A stretch of 8,990 nt of DNA from an uncultured Planctomycetaceae bacterium. Lineage in GTDB: Bacteria > Planctomycetota > Planctomycetia > Planctomycetales > Planctomycetaceae. Shown here one piece after another: positions 1 to 6,173 of this stretch. The position numbers were made by a program, and so were the translations under genes. Position 1 is the first letter of the stretch, and the number at the start of each line of letters is the position of its first letter. The stretch covers positions 1 to 8,990 of the forward strand of contig CAIXQV010000282.1 of NCBI GenBank assembly GCA_903921605.1. The letters run 5' to 3'. The notes under the pieces are model-generated. The model searched no databases, was not told the DNA's origin, and saw only the letters and a list, made by a program, of their open reading frames with translations.

Positions 1-136
1 GTGCCGTCGACTTGCCTGTGCCTCGAGCCGCGATAAAACAGTTTAATCCATGCGCGAGATCGGACGTCGCTCCGTCTGGAAAGCCACCGATGATTGAAAT
101 CCTGCGTATGCAATGAGATGGCGCCATGGTGCTCAT
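1..136 (-). CDS. P-loop ATPase, SMC/RecF-like AAA protein, N-terminus only (partial)
   Basis: The first 45 codons of a gene that runs leftwards out of the window. The translation opens MSTMAPSHCIRRISIIGGF, continues through DGATSDLAHGLN, and ends CFIAARGTGKSTA. This is the usual start of ABC/SMC-type AAA ATPases: a short beta strand (RRISIIGGF, residues 11-19), a GLN turn at 30-32, then a Walker A at residues 36-43 matching [AG]-x4-G-K-[ST], with Ala at the first position. The start at 136 is supported by GGAGG at 145-149, 8 nt upstream. A second in-frame ATG at 127 would be 17 nt from that site and is less likely. Walker B, signature motif, coiled coils and any fused nuclease lie outside the window, so the exact family is open. 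It is divergent from the SNF2 helicase gene and may be a further component of the locus or an unrelated neighbour. Confidence 0.75.
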   Translation of the reverse strand, partial: MSTMAPSHCIRRISIIGGFPDGATSDLAHGLNCFIAARGTGKSTA

Positions 137-144
137 GAGTGAGC

Positions 145-149
145 CCTCC
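145..149 (-). promoter_or_regulatory. Shine-Dalgarno site of the left-edge ATPase gene
   Basis: GGAGG on the minus strand (CCTCC on the plus strand), 8 nt before the ATG at 136. It is one of the two clearest ribosome binding sites in the window, and it decides the start codon of the partial ATPase gene. Confidence 0.65.
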
Positions 150-352
150 AATTCACATCAGAGGCTTCCGCGCGAACGCTCAGCGCAGCACAACGTCCCG
201 GAACGAAAGGCGAAAATCACCAAGGGCGATGGTCGCAAAGTCAGGGGCGAGCAGCCTGGGCAAAACGTGCCGCAAAAGTCTCTCAAACCAGCATGACGGA
301 GTGGGCGACCCGGGTTCCACCGCACAAAGCAGCTTCGGTGATGCGAAGGCGA

Positions 353-380
353 AATTTATCATGTTGACACGGACTGTCAA
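353..380 (-). promoter_or_regulatory. Possible sigma70-type promoter reading leftwards
   Basis: On the minus strand, TTGACA (380-375) is followed after 16 nt by TAAATT (358-353). This is a perfect -35 hexamer and a 4-of-6 -10 hexamer. It would drive the partial ATPase gene starting at 136, with a leader of about 210 nt. The -35 box lies inside the right arm of the 362-382 dyad, so a protein bound there could block RNA polymerase. This is a consensus match only; the long leader and the poor -10 box keep confidence low. Confidence 0.3.
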
Positions 381-382
381 CA
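362..382. promoter_or_regulatory. 21-bp perfect dyad, candidate operator
   Basis: Arms TGTTGACA (362-369) and TGTCAACA (375-382) are exact reverse complements around a 5-nt spacer, CGGAC. The 8-bp arms and short spacer are the shape expected for a dimeric helix-turn-helix repressor site. It overlaps a TTGACA -35 hexamer on the minus strand. No T-run follows the right arm (ACATTCC), so a terminator is less likely. No regulator gene is visible in the window. Confidence 0.45.
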
Positions 383-425
383 CATTCCTGGAAGAATTTT
401 GAGGGCGTCGGTCAGCTGTTTTCGT

Positions 426-450
426 AAGCCGCTTTCGGGAGCGGGCTTTT
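426..450 (+). terminator. Terminator-like hairpin in the intergenic region
   Basis: AAGCCGCT (426-433) can pair with AGCGGGCTT (440-448) across a 6-nt loop, TTCGGG, with one bulged G, and is followed by TTTT ending at 450. This resembles a weak rho-independent terminator for plus-strand transcription. No plus-strand gene ends just upstream, so it may be a relic, an attenuator-like element upstream of the helicase gene, or chance. Confidence 0.25.
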
Positions 451-601
451 CAACTCCTCTCACCGCAAAATCCCCCATATTTGCATGCAGTCAATGAATC
501 CTGGCCTCGGACGCTGGTAGACTCGCCACGGGCGATTGATCATTGAACGTTTACCGTCTCAATCCTTCCGCCTCAACATACGACTTCGTACTTCACAAGT
601 G

Positions 602-617
602 TGTCACACCGGTGACA
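602..617. promoter_or_regulatory. 16-bp dyad upstream of the helicase gene, candidate operator
   Basis: TGTCACACCGGTGACA has perfect 6-bp arms, TGTCAC and GTGACA, around a 4-nt spacer. It ends 42 nt before the preferred helicase ATG at 660, where an operator or promoter-proximal site would sit. Convincing -35/-10 hexamers are not visible around it: GTGACA at 612-617 is -35-like, but the best following hexamer, TATCAC at 633, has only a 15-nt spacer. If the helicase really began at 543, the dyad would lie inside coding sequence. Confidence 0.35.
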
Positions 618-659
618 TGCTCACCATTTCTTTATCACAACGCTCACGACGCGATATTC

Positions 660-3500
660 ATGACAACACCGTATCATGCACGCTATTTCGCTCATGAGCT
701 AACACGCCATTACCGTGGAAGTGGAGTTGGCACTGCACTATTCAACGCATGCGTGAAGCTCAATCCGCATCAAGTAGACGCTGCGCTTTTTGCGCTGCGG
801 AACCCGTTGTCAGCCGGTGTCGTTCTGGCGGATGAGGTGGGTTTGGGAAAGACCATCGAGGCCGGTCTGGTGCTTTGCCAAATGTGGGCCGAACGTCGCC
901 GCCGACTCCTAGTGGTTTGTCCCGCAAGTCTTCGGAAACAGTGGAGTCTGGAACTTACTGAGAAGTTTAACCTTCCCAACGTCGTTATCGATCGACAGTC
1001 CGGGGAAGTTTTAGAGCAGCGGGACCGTATTGCAATCATGTCGTACGAATTCGCCAGTGCTCGTGCTGACGAGTTGCGGCTGATCCCATTTGATACAGTG
1101 GTGCTTGACGAGGCTCACAAGCTGCGAAATGTTTATCGGCCCAACGCTACACGGGCACAGAGGATCGCATCGGCTTTTTCTGGTCGCCGGAAAATCCTGA
1201 TGACCGCAACTCCATTTCAAAATTCGCTTCTGGAATTATTCGGGCTTGCGACAGTACTGTCCCCCGAAATCTTTGGTGATCAGGACTCGTTCAAGGAGCA
1301 CTATCTTCATCGAAAAGGAGACCTTGAAGGCCTTCGAAATCGCCTTCGCCCGTTTGTGAAGCGAACGCTCAGGCGAAACGTTCTGGAGTACATCAACTAC
1401 CGCGCTCGTCAGTCAATGACTTTTCGTTTCAGGCCCAGTGACAATGAACATCGGCTTTACGAGGCCGTCACAGCGTACCTTCAGAGAGATGATCTGTTCG
1501 CAATTCGTCGCCAGGGCCGAGCACTTATTGAAATGCTAGCATGGAAACTCCTGGCTTCGTCGCCCGCTGCGATTGCGCAGACACTGGAGAAAATGAGGGA
1601 TCGCCTTCTAAAGATAAAGGCGGGTTCGTCGAATTCTGACAATGGTCTGGATGACCTTATTGATGATCCGGATCTCGAATCGACTTACGATGAACTGTTT
1701 GATCGCGACACGATGACCACATCGAGCCTGCCCGGAAACAAAGAGCTCAGTGCGGAAGATAGGCAAAAGCTCGAATTGGAGATCCAGGAGCTGACGCGTT
1801 TTTCCCAGTGGGCGAGGGCAATTTCCGTAGACTCCAAGTCCCGTAAGCTGCTGGAAGCGCTTCAAAAGGGATTTGAGCAGATGCAAACAGTCGGGGCTCA
1901 ACAAAAGGCTTTGATCTTTACGGAGTCTCGCAGAACCCAGGACTTCGTAAAAAACTATCTTGAAGCCAACGGCTATGCCGGCAAAGTTGTGCTTTTCAAT
2001 GGCACAAATTCAGGGCCGGAAGTAAAGGCTATCATCGACAACTGGATTGTCGCTAATCAGGGCACAGGCAGGGTTAGTGGCTCGAGGGTGGTCGATTCAC
2101 GAACGGCAATCGTGGAGCATTTTCGTGATCACGCCACCATTATGCTGGCAACAGAGGCAGCAGCCGAAGGGATCAACCTGCAATTCTGCTCGCTGGTTGT
2201 CAATTATGACCTTCCCTGGAATCCTCAACGGATCGAACAGCGGATTGGACGATGTCATCGGTATGGTCAACTTCATGATGTTGTTGTGATTAACTTCCTG
2301 AACGAACGAAACCAGGCAGATGGGCGCGTTCTGGAACTTCTAAATGACAAGCTGAAGCTATTCGACGGAATTTTTGGTGCTTCGGACGAGGTCCTTGGAT
2401 CCATTGAAGACGGTGTCGACTTTGAAAAACGAATTCTCGAGATTTATCGTCGATGCCGCACTCCTGAGTTGATTGACGAAGCGTTCCGGAAGCTGCAGGA
2501 AGAGCTGAAGCCGCAAATTGATCAGGGTATTCAGAATGCGAGAATGAGCCTCCTCGAACATTTTGACCAAGATGTGCACTCAAGGCTTAAAGAGCTCGAA
2601 AGCTCGGAAAAAGCCAACCTGGATCGTATACAGAACCTCTTCTGGATACTGACAAAAGTAATACTCCAGGCCAGTGCGAAATTTGACGACGACGAATTCG
2701 CATTCGATCTGCGAACGTCTCCCGTCAACAACGCCAGCCCTGGACGGTACCGACTAATTTCGAAAGATCGCGAGGAGTCTTCGACGGATCAGCTTTATAG
2801 AATGACTCATGCACTTGGAGAATGGGTCCTTGAAGAAGGCCGCCAGGTTGCGACTCCAACCGCCCATGTGCAATTCAACATTTCAAAATATCAGAAACGA
2901 CTTGCGTTGGTGGAGGCGTTGCAGGGGAAACGTGGCTGGCTGACTCTTCAATTGCTTGTCCTTGATGCGTTTGATCGGCAGGAGTACCTTTTGTTCTCCG
3001 GCGTTTCCGATGATGGCAGATCGCTGGATCAGGAGACCTGCGAAAAAATGTTCTACTGCGAGGGAATGGTTTCAGGAGTGGTAAGTCCCGACGCCCCAAC
3101 TGCGGTAAGGTTGCATGCAGAGGCTGAGCAGCATCGGCAGGCCGCGGTTACTAAATCTCTTGAAACAGGGAACAAGTATTTCCTTGAGGAATGTGAACGG
3201 ATCGAACTTTGGGCTAAAGACAAAGAGCTTGTGGCGGAGAAGCAGCTGCGCGAGACAAAGAAGCAGATTGACGACGTCCGCAAGAGACTTCTGAAGGCTG
3301 CAACTGTGGATGAACAATTCACATTACAGGAAGAGCAACAAAAGCTGGACCGCCAAAAAAAGAAACAACGGCGGGAACTTGATGAGATCGAAGACGAGAT
3401 TGGTAACGAACGGGATCGGCATATTGAAAAACTGAAACGCCGACTGACTCAAAAGCAGTCCGTCGTAACACAGTTTACGATCCGATGGGAAATTGTCTGA
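660..3500 (+). CDS. SNF2-family DEAD/DEAH-box helicase/translocase
   Basis: A complete superfamily 2 ATPase of 946 residues, counted from the ATG at 660. All motor motifs are present: NPHQ (35-38), Walker A DEVGLGKT (58-65), Walker B DEAH (150-153), motif III TATP (182-185), motif IV around ALIFTES (417-423), motif V ATEAAAEGIN (497-506) and motif VI QRIGRCHRYGQ (527-537) with its arginine fingers. The last ~100 residues (about 840-935) are rich in Lys, Glu, Gln and Arg and should form a coiled coil. I see no nuclease motif. The family is expected to translocate on double-stranded DNA using ATP rather than unwind it fully; related motors occur in DISARM, Zorya and other defence loci. The frame is open back to a TTG at 543. 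I prefer 660 because family members, as I recall them, begin near the TPYHARYFAHELTR block and the extra 39 residues look unrelated. Neither start has a clear ribosome binding site. The gene converges on the Hsp70-like gene with a 45-bp gap. Confidence 0.9.
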   Translation: MTTPYHARYFAHELTRHYRGSGVGTALFNACVKLNPHQVDAALFALRNPLSAGVVLADEVGLGKTIEAGLVLCQMWAERRRRLLVVCPASLRKQWSLELTEKFNLPNVVIDRQSGEVLEQRDRIAIMSYEFASARADELRLIPFDTVVLDEAHKLRNVYRPNATRAQRIASAFSGRRKILMTATPFQNSLLELFGLATVLSPEIFGDQDSFKEHYLHRKGDLEGLRNRLRPFVKRTLRRNVLEYINYRARQSMTFRFRPSDNEHRLYEAVTAYLQRDDLFAIRRQGRALIEMLAWKLLASSPAAIAQTLEKMRDRLLKIKAGSSNSDNGLDDLIDDPDLESTYDELFDRDTMTTSSLPGNKELSAEDRQKLELEIQELTRFSQWARAISVDSKSRKLLEALQKGFEQMQTVGAQQKALIFTESRRTQDFVKNYLEANGYAGKVVLFNGTNSGPEVKAIIDNWIVANQGTGRVSGSRVVDSRTAIVEHFRDHATIMLATEAAAEGINLQFCSLVVNYDLPWNPQRIEQRIGRCHRYGQLHDVVVINFLNERNQADGRVLELLNDKLKLFDGIFGASDEVLGSIEDGVDFEKRILEIYRRCRTPELIDEAFRKLQEELKPQIDQGIQNARMSLLEHFDQDVHSRLKELESSEKANLDRIQNLFWILTKVILQASAKFDDDEFAFDLRTSPVNNASPGRYRLISKDREESSTDQLYRMTHALGEWVLEEGRQVATPTAHVQFNISKYQKRLALVEALQGKRGWLTLQLLVLDAFDRQEYLLFSGVSDDGRSLDQETCEKMFYCEGMVSGVVSPDAPTAVRLHAEAEQHRQAAVTKSLETGNKYFLEECERIELWAKDKELVAEKQLRETKKQIDDVRKRLLKAATVDEQFTLQEEQQKLDRQKKKQRRELDEIEDEIGNERDRHIEKLKRRLTQKQSVVTQFTIRWEIV

Positions 3501-3519
3501 GATACGCGTGAACGTGTGC

Positions 3520-3541
3520 CCAAACAAGTTCCAAACAAGTT
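3520..3541. repeat. Perfect 11-bp tandem duplication in the convergent gap
   Basis: CCAAACAAGTT occurs twice without interruption (3520-3530 and 3531-3541) and is followed by CCAAT. It fills half of the 45-bp space between the helicase stop (3498-3500) and the Hsp70-like stop (3546-3548). It has no dyad symmetry and is probably a replication-slippage duplication. No intrinsic terminator is visible in this gap for either gene. Confidence 0.8.
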
Positions 3542-3545
3542 CCAA

Positions 3546-6173
3546 TCAATCGTCATCATCTACCATAGCCCGCATGCTATTGCCTGCCTGAAGCAACGAG
3601 GGACCACGTTTGTCGATGCAGTCAAGCATGTCCTGCAGTGCTGCGGAGATGTTGATCGTTCCGCCAGCGGTTCGACGTTGTCTCTTCAAATCTTCGATTG
3701 CCTTTAAGAACACCTCATGAGCTCGGATCTGGGGTGGCGTTCCAATGTCCAGAAAGTCAGTGTCGAACATTCGTCGGCGAAGAAGGCACACGATGCAAAT
3801 GCAGCTGTTGCGGAAAATCTGATTAAACCGCCTATTCTGCAATTCTCGCTCAAAAACAATGAGAATCCTGTCGAGCAGTGCGAGGCATATGCGACTATCA
3901 ATTTCCTTCGTGGCTGCATAACGATAACGCAGAATCTCTCCGAGTGCTTTCAGCCAATTGTTTACTCCGTCAGTAGACTCCGAAAGTCGCTGAAGAGTCG
4001 CTGATGCAAATCGCGAGATAATCTCCGGAGAACGAAGGCAGCGTCCACATGCAATCAACTCGGCAGCCTGAAGATTACCGACGACCTTGCGTATCCGCCT
4101 ATCCAGATAAGCCTGAAAGGCTTCGTCGGCTGTTGACGTATAACCCAGTGCTCTTACTGCTGTCTCATCATTACTGATGCGTACGGATGCCTTACCGCTG
4201 CTGAGCTGTTTTTTGGCACGATCAATAAACAGCTCGACAATTTTGTCGTCTCGCCTCGCCAAAGTGCCATCTGAGGAAAAAGCGGTAGCGGTAGCCTCTT
4301 CATTTGGCTGTGCAACCGGATTTTGATCTTTTTTGCTCAGTGCAGCAGTTATCTCCTGCAGAGTAACTGATTCAGATTGACCAAAAATCGAGGTCTCCCT
4401 TGTGATGCCCAGATAAAGACAGATTAACTTTTTTGCGGATTGCCAATTGGTATCACTGGGAGCGCGTGGCATTAGAGGAGGAAATGCTGTCGGCTGGCTA
4501 TTGATCCACTTCTCGGCCGTCAAGTCAACATCCCGCATGGAATTCCACTCTATCGGCAGCCGGTGGAAAGTCGCATCGGTGATCTGTGGAACGATCTCAA
4601 CCCTTGCATTTCCCTGCGCAGGCTGGATAGAGACATCGAGGACGACAGAAATATTACGGCTGGCGGGTTCTCGAAAGTTCACAGATACTTTTCGGACCGT
4701 CGGAAACTCCTCATGTGAAAGCACCAGTTCCAACTGAGACTGGTCTTTTGCAATGTGCATTCCGCCTAAGGGTTCTGGCCGTTTCCAAAGCCGTCCACCG
4801 TCAACGTATTCGTCGGTGGAACTGAGGAGATCAAACCACTTAGGTTCGCCGTTTTCCGAGAGTGCTGTTTGAATCCGTGGGAGCGTATCGAGGTATGAAG
4901 GCGCTCCCGCAAGTAGCTTGTGACCGTGAATTGCTGCTCCTTTGGCAAGAATTCCATGAGCCCCGGGCGTGCAATCCTCCAGCAACAATCGTCGAGGTAT
5001 GCTGGTGCATCCCAGCAGCTGCAGACAATGCTTCCAAAGTGGCAGGCTCTCGTTCACTAACAGTGGAACCAATTCACCACTGAGCACAACACCGCATACC
5101 GCAGAAAAATCCACACTCTGAGATCTTAGCCAGTCTTCGACACACGAACCCGGACGAGCCTGAGGATACCACGGAATCGAAACCCTGGTCGCGTTGCCGG
5201 TCGAACCCCCTCGAGATTTAATTGTCTGCCCCAGAAGGGCATCAGGTTTTTCCTGCGCTTCCTTGAGGAATTGACGCGTACGATCAGAACCACAGAGGCG
5301 TTGCCAAATTGTATTTGCGGCGGCAGTCGGTTTCTTTACGAATCTCCGGGCACACTCCAGCAAATAACTCATTCCAAACGAGGCGATTCGCTCTTTCTCG
5401 CGTTTTGGTCGTCGACGAGCAGGCAGAAGACAGGTACGACCGTTCTCGGTACGCTGAACAAGTTCGAGGAGGGTGAGCTCAATTTCATCAAGTCCCAGAT
5501 GCAGCGACAGCAGTTGGCCCTTGCTAACATCACCGTCGCTAGGGTGATCGGGGCTTTCCAGGGTGTCGGCAAACTGCTGGCACCACGAAAGCGCCGCGGC
5601 AACCGGGCGCCAAAGCAATCTGACATTCAACCCAGCCTGGTAACATTCATCCAGCAGGAGTTGTTGTGAAGCCATGAGCAAGCTGTTCGGAACGACAGCG
5701 ATAACCTCGTCAGACAGTTTAGCGGAGCCACATCGCAGTGTCTCACAAATGGATTGAGCGAGAAGAAACGCTGGCGTTCTAGATATTGAGGTCCCGTCTG
5801 TGGACTTCCATCGCCATGAACGCTGTTGTGTTTCCGATATGCCACGCCATAGCAGTGCTGTCGGTATCCGCGGCCCATCATCGTCGTCGTTGAGGGTGGA
5901 ATCCGGAGGCCATACATCATTCTCTCCTCGCGGATGTAACGGTTTGGAGGACTGTAAACGGATTCGCTCGCGCGGCAGACGGGGAAGAAGCAGAGAAGGT
6001 AAGATTGAATCCTGGATATGAAAACGTGCGACAGCATCAGCCGGTTTGCCCCCGGTGACAAACTTCGACTGCTCGATGAGAGACACTCGCATACCCTCGA
6101 TCGAAAGACCCCAGGCGGTGGGTTCACGTAAATCTTGTTCTGTGGCAGGCACTACGTCAGCTTCAGGCCCCAT
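3546..6173 (-). CDS. Hsp70/actin-fold ATPase-like protein with degenerate nucleotide loops
   Basis: A cytosolic protein of 875 residues with no signal peptide or membrane segment. The clearest Hsp70 signature is at residues 157-197: VIAVVPNSLL, then a helix leading to AGLNVRLLWRPVAAALSW. It parallels the DnaK segment around 'GLNV...NEPTAAALAYG'. A TPAFLLAQSICETL helix precedes it (133-146), and a GVVLSGELVPLL strand-loop (361-372) sits where the adenosine motif is expected. The phosphate loops are poor: WGLSIEG (21-27) stands for DLGTTNS, and LHLGLDEIEL (224-233) for DLGGGTFDV. About 455-535 is predicted beta-rich and may match the substrate-binding beta domain; about 640-840 is predicted helical. 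There are acidic clusters at 96-100 and the C-terminus (VDDDD). It is the last gene of the operon, overlapping the DUF2357 gene by 22 bp, with AGGGAG 8 nt before its ATG. Hsp70-like assignment is fairly secure; function is not. It could bind unfolded protein, RNA or the partner ATPase. Confidence 0.8.
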   Translation of the reverse strand: MGPEADVVPATEQDLREPTAWGLSIEGMRVSLIEQSKFVTGGKPADAVARFHIQDSILPSLLLPRLPRERIRLQSSKPLHPRGENDVWPPDSTLNDDDDGPRIPTALLWRGISETQQRSWRWKSTDGTSISRTPAFLLAQSICETLRCGSAKLSDEVIAVVPNSLLMASQQLLLDECYQAGLNVRLLWRPVAAALSWCQQFADTLESPDHPSDGDVSKGQLLSLHLGLDEIELTLLELVQRTENGRTCLLPARRRPKREKERIASFGMSYLLECARRFVKKPTAAANTIWQRLCGSDRTRQFLKEAQEKPDALLGQTIKSRGGSTGNATRVSIPWYPQARPGSCVEDWLRSQSVDFSAVCGVVLSGELVPLLVNESLPLWKHCLQLLGCTSIPRRLLLEDCTPGAHGILAKGAAIHGHKLLAGAPSYLDTLPRIQTALSENGEPKWFDLLSSTDEYVDGGRLWKRPEPLGGMHIAKDQSQLELVLSHEEFPTVRKVSVNFREPASRNISVVLDVSIQPAQGNARVEIVPQITDATFHRLPIEWNSMRDVDLTAEKWINSQPTAFPPLMPRAPSDTNWQSAKKLICLYLGITRETSIFGQSESVTLQEITAALSKKDQNPVAQPNEEATATAFSSDGTLARRDDKIVELFIDRAKKQLSSGKASVRISNDETAVRALGYTSTADEAFQAYLDRRIRKVVGNLQAAELIACGRCLRSPEIISRFASATLQRLSESTDGVNNWLKALGEILRYRYAATKEIDSRICLALLDRILIVFERELQNRRFNQIFRNSCICIVCLLRRRMFDTDFLDIGTPPQIRAHEVFLKAIEDLKRQRRTAGGTINISAALQDMLDCIDKRGPSLLQAGNSMRAMVDDDD

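Larger units (their letters stand above)
137..659. other. Divergent intergenic region between the ATPase and helicase genes
   Basis: About 520 bases separate the two divergent start codons. No protein in any frame is recognisable. A minus-strand frame is open from about 449 to 180 but has no known motif and no ribosome binding site at its internal ATG (362). The stretch holds a 21-bp dyad at 362-382, a possible leftward promoter at 353-380, a terminator-like hairpin at 426-450 and a 16-bp dyad at 602-617. A plus-strand extension of the helicase frame back to a TTG at 543 also lies here; I treat it as untranslated. Such a long, dyad-containing spacer between divergent genes suggests regulated transcription in both directions. 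Confidence 0.5.

Noticed and set aside
118..144. Short palindromes ATGGCGCCAT (118-127) and GCTCA/TGAGC (131-144).
   Set aside because: They lie in the first codons of the partial ATPase gene and in its ribosome binding region; short palindromes of this size are expected by chance.
139..402. Plus-strand 87-codon frame in the left intergenic region.
   Set aside because: It starts at a GTG overlapping the promoter-proximal part of the divergent ATPase gene, has a low-complexity Ser/Arg-rich translation, no ribosome site and no recognisable motif.
543..659. TTG-initiated N-terminal extension of the helicase (39 extra residues).
   Set aside because: There is no ribosome binding site, TTG is a rare start, the residues do not resemble the family's N-terminus, and a clean dyad lies inside. 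An ATG at 660 precedes the expected first conserved block.
660..3500. Assignment of the helicase to Zorya (ZorD) or DISARM (DrmD).
   Set aside because: No ZorA/ZorB motor-like genes and no DrmA, DrmB or DrmC genes are visible; a SNF2 motor alone does not define those systems.
3565..3580. ATAGC/GCTAT inverted repeat just beyond the helicase stop as a possible terminator.
   Set aside because: Only 5 bp of mostly A/T stem, no following T-run, and it lies inside the coding end of the Hsp70-like gene.
5271..5669. 132-codon plus-strand frame inside the Hsp70-like gene.
   Set aside because: It is antisense to a well-supported protein, with no motif or ribosome site; it is best explained as a shadow frame.
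5627..6127. 166-codon minus-strand frame overlapping the Hsp70-like gene in another frame.
   Set aside because: The Hsp70-like frame carries the recognisable motifs over the same bases; this frame is rich in Ser, Arg and Cys, as expected of an out-of-frame translation.
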